Positions 9,464 to 18,113 of a stretch of DNA of 64,000 nt are shown here, piece by piece. The first letter of the stretch is position 1; every line of letters begins with the position of its first letter. The translations under genes were made by a program, and so were the position numbers. This stretch comes from JBAXXL01 sp038206725 (GTDB lineage: Bacteria; Bacteroidota; Ignavibacteria; Kapaibacteriales; UBA2268): positions 30,545 to 94,544 of the forward strand of contig JBBRAO010000007.1 of assembly GCA_038206725.1 (NCBI GenBank). Reading direction: 5' to 3'. The notes beneath the pieces are model-generated. The model saw only the letters and a program-made list of their open reading frames with translations, had not been told where the DNA came from and searched no databases.

Positions 9464-11401
9464 ATGTCTGAAATAGATATTTCTGTTGTTATAGTTAATT
9501 ACAATGTCAAAGATTTTTTATTAAAATGTCTCGACTCAGTCAAAAATGCCTCGGCCAATTTGAGGGTCGAGATTATTGTTGTTGATAATAACTCATCCGA
9601 CGGCTCTGTGGCTTATGTGAAAAATATACACCCTGATGTCAAATACACTGCGTTAAATGCAAACCTGGGCTTTAGCAAGGCAAATAACGTAGGTTTTAAA
9701 CAAGCAACCGGAAAGTATATTCTAATTTTGAATCCTGACACTATAATCGAAGAACAAAACCTTGATATAATGTTCGATTATATGGAGAAAAATTCTCAAG
9801 TTGGATTAGCGGGATGCAAAGTTCTTAACGCCGACGGTTCTTTTCAACTTCCTTGCCGCCGAGGCTTCCCCACCCCTTGGGTTTCATTCTGCAAACTATT
9901 CGGTCTCCAATCACTATTTCCAAAATCCAAACTTTTCGCTCGGTATAACCAAACCTTCCGCTCGATTGATGAAACATACTACATTGACGCTGTTATGGGA
10001 GCGTATATGTTTACTCGTCGTGATTTGATAAACAGTATCAACGGGTTCGACGAAGATTTTTTTATGTATGGCGAGGATTTAGATTTATGTCATAGGATAA
10101 AACAAGCCGGATTAGAGGTTGCTTATTTCCACGGAACAAGCATAGTTCACTACAAAGGTGAGTCAACAAAGCGTAGTTCTATTAATGAGATAAAGCATTT
10201 CTATGAAGCTATGGGGATCTTTTCGAAAAAGCATTTCGCTAAATACAGTCTATTTTTGGTCTTCTTGAAATTAGCCATTGTTTTGCGTTCTCTTTTCGCT
10301 TATGCCAACAAATTCAAAGCGGAGATTTTTTACATTATAACCGATTTAGCGATTCTCAACTTATCATTCATTTTCGCGGCGAAGATTCGTTTTGGTTCAT
10401 TTTTCCCGTTTCCGGACTATGCTTATCCAATAGTTTTTATTGCAGTTTCTATTGCCTTCCTTATATCAATGATATTCAGTGGTGAATATTTCGAAAACAA
10501 ACATTCCGTCTCGAATTCTGTTTTCGGTATATTCATTAATTTCTTTTTGGTTTCCGCGCTCACATACTTTTTCAAAGAATTCGCCTTCAGCCGCGGTATT
10601 ATACTCATTATGACTGGTTTTTCGCTGGTATTTATCACTTTCTTCCGATTATTGGTTTTAGCTTATAACAAATCCATCGGTGAGGATAAGGATAAAAGAG
10701 TACTTATAGTAGGATTGACAAAACAAGCTGAAGACATAGCCGATTCACTCAAACCGCCGACAAATTCAAATATCAATATAATTGGCTTGGTCAGTATAGA
10801 TGAGTCCTACCCTACCGAATTTCACAATTATCCGGTTATAGGTAACATACACTTTTTGAAAAACATTATCGAACAGTACCGTATAAACGAAATAGTGATA
10901 GCCGATAAAAACCTTTCTCAGAGCAAATGGTTCCAGATTATCGCCGAAACGTCGCATACTAAAGCGAAATACCATATAGCAACCGAATACAGTGAGCTGT
11001 TAACATCGGAAATTATAGAAGAAATCACCGAGAAAAAGCTCACCGCACCAAGCTTTGCTATTATTTCATTAAGAAACCGATTCATCAAACGCTTTATTGA
11101 TTTAGTGGTTAGTATTTTTGCTCTGACCGTTTTCATACCCGTAACTATAACCTTTGGTAAAAAAGCACTTCTCCGCAAATTCTGGTCTGTTTTTACAGGT
11201 AAAATGTCTTTAGTTGGTTTATATCCAACGATTGAGAATAATGTACTGATTGGAAAAATCGGTATCACCGGTTTAGTACACATCAGCTCACAGAAATTCC
11301 TCCCAGAAGAGACAATCAAATCCCTAAACGAATATTATTTAGCCAATTACAGCATTTCACTGGATTTGGAAATACTTATTAAGTCGTTGATAAGAAGATA
11401 G
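9464..11401 (+). CDS. GT2 glycosyltransferase fused to a degenerate polyisoprenyl-phosphate hexose-1-P transferase
   Basis: 645 residues. Residues 1-255 are a rhamnosyltransferase-like GT2 (VVIVNYNVKDFL, VVDNNSSDG, NPDT in the metal site, MYGEDLDLCHRI). Residues about 265-410 hold four to five membrane helices, and 415-520 a CoA-binding-like fold (KRVLIVGLTKQAED), as in the N-terminal half of WbaP-type polytopic phosphoglycosyl transferases. Residues 537-645 start with the re-entrant helix motif (IKRFIDLVVS) but jump almost directly to GKMSLVG and GITGLVHIS. The roughly 80-residue core with the FRSM-type basic motif and the catalytic Asp-Glu dyad is missing. The GT2 half looks active; the phosphosugar transferase half is probably not. 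The reading frame is continuous, so this is a domain-level deletion and not a frameshift. Confidence 0.85.
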   Translation: MSEIDISVVIVNYNVKDFLLKCLDSVKNASANLRVEIIVVDNNSSDGSVAYVKNIHPDVKYTALNANLGFSKANNVGFKQATGKYILILNPDTIIEEQNLDIMFDYMEKNSQVGLAGCKVLNADGSFQLPCRRGFPTPWVSFCKLFGLQSLFPKSKLFARYNQTFRSIDETYYIDAVMGAYMFTRRDLINSINGFDEDFFMYGEDLDLCHRIKQAGLEVAYFHGTSIVHYKGESTKRSSINEIKHFYEAMGIFSKKHFAKYSLFLVFLKLAIVLRSLFAYANKFKAEIFYIITDLAILNLSFIFAAKIRFGSFFPFPDYAYPIVFIAVSIAFLISMIFSGEYFENKHSVSNSVFGIFINFFLVSALTYFFKEFAFSRGIILIMTGFSLVFITFFRLLVLAYNKSIGEDKDKRVLIVGLTKQAEDIADSLKPPTNSNINIIGLVSIDESYPTEFHNYPVIGNIHFLKNIIEQYRINEIVIADKNLSQSKWFQIIAETSHTKAKYHIATEYSELLTSEIIEEITEKKLTAPSFAIISLRNRFIKRFIDLVVSIFALTVFIPVTITFGKKALLRKFWSVFTGKMSLVGLYPTIENNVLIGKIGITGLVHISSQKFLPEETIKSLNEYYLANYSISLDLEILIKSLIRR

Positions 11402-11454
11402 AATCAATTACGAATTGCGAATTGCGAATGTGAATGTGAAGAAGTAAGAAAAAA

Positions 11455-11484
11455 CCGGATATCTCGACTTCGCTCGATAACCGG
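11455..11484. terminator. Hairpin between convergent genes
   Basis: CCGG and TCGA arms pair around a CTTCGC loop (two helices separated by a short internal loop), lying between the convergent ends of the GT2 fusion gene and lptC. The flanking A-run (11449-11454) would give a U-rich tail on minus-strand transcripts, so it may end lptC transcription. Just before it, ATTGCGA and TGTGAA are repeated in tandem. Confidence 0.45.
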
Positions 11485-11505
11485 CTAACTTTACGAATGT
11501 TCAAC

Positions 11506-12051
11506 TTATCTGTATTCTTCCCCACTCACCTTATAAATCACATAGTTTTTGAGGTCTATATCCGATTCGAAACCACTTCCGAATATTATTCTTTCGGGAG
11601 ATTGGATCTTAATATTGGACATTGTGTGGATTTTCTTTCGTTCGTTCAGCCATTGCAATTCAGTAGTTTCGAGCCTCGTTTGGCTACTGTCGGCAATAAC
11701 AACAACTCTGCCAAAGGCTGTCATATCGCGTGTCCTATCGTTTATTTTGATACTATCCGCAGATATAGTGCTTATTCGTTTTCCTGTTGCCCGAGAAAAA
11801 AACTCAATAAAAATTCCGCTATCGAGTATTGTTTCTTGTCTTTCGGTATAAACCCTCGCTCTTTTAGCTTTTAAAATAGAGATTTTTAAAACAGAATCAA
11901 CAAAGTTTATCGTGATGTTATGAGCTATTTGGTCGGGCTCTTTTGTGTAATCAACACTATCTTTTAAATTGGCTACTTTCTTTTTGTTTGCGGAATCCTC
12001 GCAAGCTGAAACCAGAATTACAAGCATTAATACAAATATAATTTTCTTCAT
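11506..12051 (-). CDS. lptC: LPS export periplasmic protein LptC
   Basis: 181 residues. The signal peptide ends in a lipobox (LVSAC, Cys at about 17), so it is probably lipid-anchored and not held by a transmembrane helix as in E. coli. The body (SILKAKRARVYTERQETILDSG..., ISADSIKINDRTRDMTAFGRVVV, INIQSPERIIFGSGFES) is the repetitive beta-strand pattern of the LptC/OstA jellyroll. Family role: bridge between the inner-membrane LptBFG extractor and LptA in LPS transport. It lies 16 bases downstream of the xerC/D-type recombinase gene on the minus strand. Confidence 0.85.
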   Translation of the reverse strand: MKKIIFVLMLVILVSACEDSANKKKVANLKDSVDYTKEPDQIAHNITINFVDSVLKISILKAKRARVYTERQETILDSGIFIEFFSRATGKRISTISADSIKINDRTRDMTAFGRVVVIADSSQTRLETTELQWLNERKKIHTMSNIKIQSPERIIFGSGFESDIDLKNYVIYKVSGEEYR

Positions 12052-12067
12052 TAATCGTTTACCTCAA

Positions 12068-12964
12068 TTAACCTTTTGGATGTGCTTTTTTATAAACATC
12101 CTTAAGACGTTCAATTGATAAATGCGTGTAAATTTGGGTTGATGATAATGACGAATGTCCCAAAAGTTCGCTTACAGCACGTAAATCAGCTCCATTGTCT
12201 AATAGATGTGTGGCAAAAGTATGCCTCAAAACGTGAGGGCTTTTTTGGTGTGCTTTTACTTTTCCGGTGAATGCGGTTTTTACTATCCGATACGCTCCCG
12301 ATGGATATAATCTTTCACCATTTTTTGCTAAGAATAGTGCTTTGGTGCCGCCAACTTTTGCAATTAGATTCCTAACCTGCATATATTTTGTAATTGCCTC
12401 TAAGGCTTTCGAACCAATTGGTACTATCCTTTCCTTACGACCTTTTCCCATTACTTTAACAATCGCTTGTTTGTAGTTTATCTCATCGCAATTAATGTTC
12501 AAAGCTTCGCTTATTCGCAATCCGCTGGAATAAAGTAATTCAACTAATGCTCTGTTTCTAAGCGATATGACATCTTCGCCATCCATATCTACGATTACAT
12601 CATTAATTTCTTCCTTTATTAAAACCGATGGCAAATGTTTTCCTTTTTTTGGCACTGAAATATCGTCGGCTATATTGACACTTATAATTTTACGCTTTTT
12701 GCAAAACTTGAAAAATGATTTTATAGATGAAACTTTAAGAGCAATTGATGTTTTTTTCATCGACCTATCGTAAAGTTTTCCCATAAAAGTTAATATATCA
12801 TCTTCGTCGATATTTTCTATCTCCGGTTCAGTATTATATTCCGAAATAAAGAAATCGTACAACTGGTAAATAGCTGTTCTATAAGTTATTACTGTTTGGG
12901 CAGAAAAGTTTTTTTCCGTTTCACAGTATTGAATAAACTTGTCTATTGCTTCTTTTAAATACAT
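12068..12964 (-). CDS. xerC: Tyrosine recombinase XerC/XerD
   Basis: 298 residues, the canonical Xer length. An N-terminal SAM-like core-binding domain (residues about 1-90; FIQYCETEKNFSAQTVITYR) is followed by the catalytic domain with all family residues: Arg in SSGLRISE, Lys in MGKGRKER, HVLRHTFATH, LGHSSLSSTQIYTH (His and nucleophilic Tyr). Such recombinases resolve chromosome dimers at dif. Whether it is the XerC- or XerD-type protein, or a single Xer, cannot be decided here. It lacks phage-integrase arm-binding extensions and sits with the housekeeping lptC, so it is likely chromosomal rather than mobile. Confidence 0.9.
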   Translation of the reverse strand: MYLKEAIDKFIQYCETEKNFSAQTVITYRTAIYQLYDFFISEYNTEPEIENIDEDDILTFMGKLYDRSMKKTSIALKVSSIKSFFKFCKKRKIISVNIADDISVPKKGKHLPSVLIKEEINDVIVDMDGEDVISLRNRALVELLYSSGLRISEALNINCDEINYKQAIVKVMGKGRKERIVPIGSKALEAITKYMQVRNLIAKVGGTKALFLAKNGERLYPSGAYRIVKTAFTGKVKAHQKSPHVLRHTFATHLLDNGADLRAVSELLGHSSLSSTQIYTHLSIERLKDVYKKAHPKG

Positions 12965-13057
12965 TGCATCTTTGAAATTTTATAAATAATATCTCTTTTA
13001 GAGCAACTTTTGCGCCAAAGATTTGTTAATTATCGAGAAAAATATTAATTTAAAAAT

Positions 13058-13065
13058 TATATTTG
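13058..13065 (+). promoter_or_regulatory. Candidate TAnnTTTG -7 box
   Basis: TATATTTG, matching the Bacteroidota primary sigma -7 consensus TAnnTTTG, lies 16 bases before the ATG of the 1538-residue secreted protein. No clear TTTG -33 element at the standard spacing is seen, so this is tentative. Confidence 0.35.
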
Positions 13066-13081
13066 TAAAATAGGTAAAAAT

Positions 13082-16000
13082 ATGAAATCGTTCAGAAACA
13101 TTCTTTTATTGATTATTGTACTTTCTTTTAGTTCACAAAATAATTTTAGTCAAGAACTAACTTATATACAACCGGATATTGGTACACCGGGTTTTAATAC
13201 TTACGTAGAATTCATCGCACCGGCAAATATCAAAGGATTCTTCGGTCAGGATGGCTTTTATTTGAATAATCCCGGCGATTCTGTTAGAGTAGAACTAAAA
13301 TTACCTGAAGATGAAAACAAGATTATCATAGGTCCCGCAATTGTCAGTTGGGATGGTCGTATGATTTCTTCTCAGATTTTCATTAAACCCGATGTTACAC
13401 CGAATAGTCACGATTGGGAACAGCTAACCAATGAATTTAAGATTGAATTGATTGTTAAAATTAAATATCGAGGATTGACTCCCCCACGTGACCCTGACGT
13501 TGAACTCAAATACATTTTTTATATAGTTAAACCTTGGCCTGCTATCACAAGTTCCGGTGGCGGAATCTTAGGTGAAGGAGCATTGGGAAAGCGGTCACCT
13601 CGTGGCGGAATGATTTTCGAAAATCTCAAAATAAATGGTATTTATACAGTTTCTACAAAAGATTGCGACCCTATAATGCCCGGCAATCAAGGTTATTTAC
13701 CTTGCACTATAATTGTTACGAACAAGCTTATCGGCACAGGTGGTTCAAAAGCGGAAATTTCCGCGGCAGGTGGTAAAGAGGACGATGTAAATAGAACCGG
13801 TGGTAACGGCGGTCCTGGAGGCGGCGGCGGCGGCGGTAAATGGGTTGACAGAACAACATCCGCTAGCGGTTATAACGGTGGTGGTGGTTTTACAGGTGGT
13901 GGAAAGGGTGGTACAAATTATCCATTGACAGGAAGCGGAAACTACAAAACAACCGGAATTGGAACTTATGGTATCACTGACGGAAGCGCGAGCGATCCAA
14001 AACGAGGATCAAGTATAAATGGAGTTGAACCTCCATTTCAAAATACATACAACTGGGAAGCCGCTGGTGGTGGTACCGGTCATCCTTTTGGAATGTCAGG
14101 TATTAATACCGATGATGGCAATACTCCTACCCCTCCGAGCAATGCAGTTGGATATGGCGGTGGAAGTGGATGGAGTCAAAAAAAAGCGGGTGGCGCGGGT
14201 TCTTATGCTACTATTGGAAAGGCGCCTACTCCCGAAACAGCCGGAAAAATTCACGGTAATAAGCAAATTATTCCTTTTGCAGGAGGCTCCGGTGGGGCAA
14301 GTGGAAATCCCGAAGGTGTTATATTGAATTGGGATGTTGATGCTGGAAGTGGCGGCGGTGGCGGTGGTGCTTTAAGAGTATTTGCTAAATACATTGAAAA
14401 CATATATATTAATGCGAATGGCGGCGACGGCGAAAATGGTGATAATAATGCTCACGGCGGTGGTGGTTCCGGTGGTGCTGTTGAATTAGATTCTAAATCA
14501 GAAATAAAAAAATGCCAAATATCTGCTTTGGGTGGAAATTTTGGTACAAATAGAGAAGGTGGTGAAGGGTATTTGAGGATTGATTTCAATACTTTGCCTG
14601 AAGTAGTACCTTTACCGATTCGTTTTTATCAAGGTATAAGCACCGATTCGACATATAGGGTTTATAGGGATATTGAGCGCAATTACACCGGTAGAACGCC
14701 TGATAATTCGAATTGTTCGCTTTATAGAAGAATTGACGGCGAAAGCCAATGGACAAAAATGCCTAACCCACCAAGTGATTTTGTTAGCAACTGGTCAATA
14801 AAATATACCCCAACCGGTAACCATAAATACGAATATTTTGTTCTAATACTTGATAATGCCGGTAGAGGTACCGGTTTTGGAAACACTTTCTATGACAGTC
14901 TTCATAATTTTGAACCTAAACAACTTATGGCACAAAATGCCGCAAACATTTTTGTTTTAAAAGATGCTTATCCCGATTTAAAAGCTCCCGATGAACTCGA
15001 TGTTAATACCATTTGTGAAAATCAAACCTATGATTTTGATTTTGTTGTGAAAAACGATGGTATGAAAGATTTGGTTTTATCTATTGATAAATCATATTTT
15101 CAAAAAGCAAACCCACACTTTGCTCTGATCACTCCAACAAATAATATTACTTTGCCTGAGGGGCAATCACAAGCTTTCAAAATACGATATACCCCTGACC
15201 CTTCTGAATTATATAATATAAAAGATACTTTTATGCTTATGCATAACGATACGGCGGGCCCTAATTTAAAATCGAACCCATTCCCTATTGCCTTTAACAT
15301 AGATTCTGTGATTTATGTTAAATTAAATTGCTTAAGCGCATTGGATATTGGTATGGTTCAAATCGGCAAACCAAAAATATCCTCTTTTATTTTTCGAAAT
15401 GATGGAAATGTTGATATTGAAATAAAGACCCTTCCATCAGCTAATTCTCCATTTACTATTGTTGGTTCCGTTCCAACAATTCCTCCTACTGCTTTATTAA
15501 AACCGGGTAAGACTATTACCCTAAATATTCAATTTGATCCTACGGACGAGAATATCTTCCACCAAGACTTGCTTATCAATTATGAAGCAGAAAAATATTC
15601 CTGCCAGGATGATATCACAGTTACAATCCAAGGAAAAGGCAGTATGGGGGTTTTGGGTTATCCAACATTAGTAGATTTTGGATTTATGAATTGGTGTGAT
15701 GCTGATACAATTTTAGTTACCATCATTAATTCCAGCACTAATCCTGGAGATTTGATTAGAATAATCGATAAACCTACTTTGTCCGGTACTAATGCAAATG
15801 ATTATAGGATTCTTTCTGACCCGACAAAACAGTATCCTCTAACATTGAATATGCAGGACGGAATTCAATATAGTGTTGTATTTAATCCTTTCGGCAAAGC
15901 ACCAGGAAAATATACAGCCAGTTTCGATATAGTTACCGATTTAACAGGTAGCCAAAATATCTCAATTCCAATCATAGCCGAGATTGCACAATTCGATGTT

Positions 16001-17698
16001 TACACAAATCCGGCAAACCTCGATTTCGGGGATGTTTATGTGGGCTTCGACAGCCCAAAAATACCGCTTACTTTAAAGAACGACGGTGTTTTACAAGAAC
16101 ATTTACTATCCGAAAATCACCCACCGGAAATGACTCTAACTCGTCTAACAGGTTCAAATTATTTAGCTCCTCGGGGCGGTTTAAATACTTATACAGCCGG
16201 TTTAAAATTAACTTCAGGTGGTAATTATACAGGTAATTTGACTTTTACATTCGATGAACCGTGCACGGATGTATTATTAGTACCAATTACTGCCAAGGGC
16301 TTATTATCAGTGGTTACAGTTATTGATACTTTAGACTTTGGTATTCGTCCACCTTGCGCGGTAAAAATATTGCGCGATGTAACATTCGAAAACAATAGTC
16401 CGGCACCTTATGTAATTATTGAGGGTTCTGAACAATTAGTAGAAAATGCCGATGGATACTTCATCTTTGTAGCCACCGGATTAAGCAAAGTTGCCGGCGT
16501 AAACGATACAATCAATCCCGGTAAGCAAATATCGGCAGGACAGTTCAACTTCGACGCCCGTGAAGGTGTTAAGGGAACATTTTATGCGAAATATAAAGTT
16601 CAAGTATATCAAAATGGTGAATACAAAGAAGTTGTTGTTGTATTGAAAGCTACAATTGACCCGGGAAGTTATCAAATTAATAATAATCCAACAGTTTTTG
16701 ACCCAACGATTATCAATCAGAAATCTCAGAAAACAGTGGAAATAGTTAACACCGGTCGTTGGAATATGAAAATCACAGGTCTGAGCGTTCCTACGCAACC
16801 TGAATTTACCATTTTGCCTAATAGTGTAGTTGGAACTACCTTGAGTACGAATCAAAAGGTTAGCTTCAATATAGAATTTAATCCTAAATCCATTAATCTT
16901 TTTAATGCACAAATTAATATGGCATACCTTATGGATAGTTGTGATTACAAAATTGATATCCAATTAAATGGTATTGGCGGGAAATCAAGAACATTGATTT
17001 TAAGATTACCGGATACATTGGTTGTTGACCCTGACATTGATTTATATAGAATTCCTGTATATGCAAAACTTAAAACAGGTGACGATCCAATATCGAATTA
17101 TACTATTGACACAATAAAAATATCATTTAATAGAACATTATTCTTCCCTATGGGCATTACAATTGGTACATACCACGATATTTTAGAATTTGACAACGAT
17201 GATAGAGTTATCAGTTTCTCGGTAAGTAATTTGAACTTGACAGACCAAGAACAGTTAATAACCAAGTTGGAAGGTGCTACAATGTTGGGCAGTCAAACCT
17301 CGACTGATATTAAATTTACTAAAGTTATATTACCGCCCGACGGTGAAATAACTGATATAATCAAACAAAATGGTTATTTAGAAATAAATATCTGTAAAGG
17401 GGGCGGTGATAGATTACTAATAAATAACGGTGCTAAACCGGATTTTGTAGTTACTCCTAATCCGGCATCTGATAATATTGAAATTAAAGTTGTTATGATT
17501 GAAAAAGGTAATTATACAGTTGAATTGTACGATTTATTAGGCAGGAAGACTCTTTTAGAATCTTGGACGAGACCAATGGGAGGATTGAGCAATAAAACAA
17601 TTCCTTATGATACCGCTTCTTTAAGCAATGGTGTTTATCTAATTAAATTAATTACACCTTCGCAAATAATAAGTCGAACGCTTGTAATAACTCATTAA
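13082..17698 (+). CDS. Large glycine-rich secreted protein with ASH-like repeats and T9SS sorting domain
   Basis: 1538 residues. A signal peptide (cleavage near NFSQE) is followed by an N-terminal beta domain. Residues about 155-500 are extremely Gly-rich with GGGG runs and GGxG blocks. From about 640 to 1330 there are repeated Ig-like modules of the ASPM/SPD-2/Hydin ('choice-of-anchor D') type, each beginning with a DxGxV or DFGxxxxG strand (ALDIGMVQIG, LVDFGFMNW, NLDFGDVYVG, TLDFGIRPP). The last 90 residues are a T9SS type A sorting domain (VTPNPASDNIEIK, YDLLGRKT, LSNGVYLIKLI). It should be exported across the outer membrane and attached or released at the cell surface. No enzymatic motif was found; an adhesive or structural surface role is inference. 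It ends in a strong terminator. Confidence 0.85.
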   Translation: MKSFRNILLLIIVLSFSSQNNFSQELTYIQPDIGTPGFNTYVEFIAPANIKGFFGQDGFYLNNPGDSVRVELKLPEDENKIIIGPAIVSWDGRMISSQIFIKPDVTPNSHDWEQLTNEFKIELIVKIKYRGLTPPRDPDVELKYIFYIVKPWPAITSSGGGILGEGALGKRSPRGGMIFENLKINGIYTVSTKDCDPIMPGNQGYLPCTIIVTNKLIGTGGSKAEISAAGGKEDDVNRTGGNGGPGGGGGGGKWVDRTTSASGYNGGGGFTGGGKGGTNYPLTGSGNYKTTGIGTYGITDGSASDPKRGSSINGVEPPFQNTYNWEAAGGGTGHPFGMSGINTDDGNTPTPPSNAVGYGGGSGWSQKKAGGAGSYATIGKAPTPETAGKIHGNKQIIPFAGGSGGASGNPEGVILNWDVDAGSGGGGGGALRVFAKYIENIYINANGGDGENGDNNAHGGGGSGGAVELDSKSEIKKCQISALGGNFGTNREGGEGYLRIDFNTLPEVVPLPIRFYQGISTDSTYRVYRDIERNYTGRTPDNSNCSLYRRIDGESQWTKMPNPPSDFVSNWSIKYTPTGNHKYEYFVLILDNAGRGTGFGNTFYDSLHNFEPKQLMAQNAANIFVLKDAYPDLKAPDELDVNTICENQTYDFDFVVKNDGMKDLVLSIDKSYFQKANPHFALITPTNNITLPEGQSQAFKIRYTPDPSELYNIKDTFMLMHNDTAGPNLKSNPFPIAFNIDSVIYVKLNCLSALDIGMVQIGKPKISSFIFRNDGNVDIEIKTLPSANSPFTIVGSVPTIPPTALLKPGKTITLNIQFDPTDENIFHQDLLINYEAEKYSCQDDITVTIQGKGSMGVLGYPTLVDFGFMNWCDADTILVTIINSSTNPGDLIRIIDKPTLSGTNANDYRILSDPTKQYPLTLNMQDGIQYSVVFNPFGKAPGKYTASFDIVTDLTGSQNISIPIIAEIAQFDVYTNPANLDFGDVYVGFDSPKIPLTLKNDGVLQEHLLSENHPPEMTLTRLTGSNYLAPRGGLNTYTAGLKLTSGGNYTGNLTFTFDEPCTDVLLVPITAKGLLSVVTVIDTLDFGIRPPCAVKILRDVTFENNSPAPYVIIEGSEQLVENADGYFIFVATGLSKVAGVNDTINPGKQISAGQFNFDAREGVKGTFYAKYKVQVYQNGEYKEVVVVLKATIDPGSYQINNNPTVFDPTIINQKSQKTVEIVNTGRWNMKITGLSVPTQPEFTILPNSVVGTTLSTNQKVSFNIEFNPKSINLFNAQINMAYLMDSCDYKIDIQLNGIGGKSRTLILRLPDTLVVDPDIDLYRIPVYAKLKTGDDPISNYTIDTIKISFNRTLFFPMGITIGTYHDILEFDNDDRVISFSVSNLNLTDQEQLITKLEGATMLGSQTSTDIKFTKVILPPDGEITDIIKQNGYLEINICKGGGDRLLINNGAKPDFVVTPNPASDNIEIKVVMIEKGNYTVELYDLLGRKTLLESWTRPMGGLSNKTIPYDTASLSNGVYLIKLITPSQIISRTLVITH

Positions 17699-17707
17699 CC
17701 AAAAACA

Positions 17708-17741
17708 GAGGCTGTCTAATCGAAGACAGCCTCATTTTTTT
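17708..17741 (+). terminator. Rho-independent terminator
   Basis: A perfect 10-base-pair stem (GAGGCTGTCT/AGACAGCCTC) with a short loop is followed by ATTTTTTT, 10 bases after the stop of the large glycine-rich protein gene. Confidence 0.88.
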
Positions 17742-18113
17742 AATAAGAATAATTTAGTAATTTAGTCATTGATTTTAAATACAAAATTATAAAATAGCGA
17801 GTCGGTTATGAAAAAAGCATACTTCTATTCCCTAAAGCTCTACCTAAAGAACGAGCAAATCCTCTGCATTCCCATCGTGGCTGTGGCGTAATCCCTATTA
17901 TCCCATAGCCCTAAATAAATGTTGGTTCGCATTTATAGGAATTCGATGATGGATATGACACACACTACTTACATTATATTACCAACCCCACGCAGAAGCG
18001 TGAGGAAAAAAGCGATGGATGCACGCGGGCTTGCCCACGTGACTTCGTCAACCCTATGCTTCAGCGTGGGGAAAAAAAAACGAAATTTTAAAAATTTATA
18101 GGAAAAATCCAAA
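17742..18113. other. Intergenic region with two related hairpins
   Basis: No convincing gene lies here. A short open stretch on the minus strand at about 17803-17905 reads like protein (TPQPRWECRGFARSLG) but has no start and stops quickly; it could be a gene relic or part of a repeat element. At 17986-18005 and 18052-18071 two similar 20-base hairpins occur in direct orientation: CCCCACGC-AGAA-GCGTGAGG and CCCTATGC-TTCA-GCGTGGGG. Each is preceded by CAAC or CCAAC and followed by an A-run. Between them is a third GC-rich imperfect palindrome around 18022-18040. They lie 40-130 bases upstream of the next gene. Confidence 0.55.

Noticed and set aside
10918..11319. 133-codon antisense frame within the GT2/PGT fusion gene
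   Set aside because: Entirely opposite a strongly supported coding region with recognisable motifs; a shadow frame.
12068..12964. Phage or integron integrase
   Set aside because: Length, motif spacing and neighbours (lptC) fit a housekeeping Xer recombinase; no attachment repeats are nearby.
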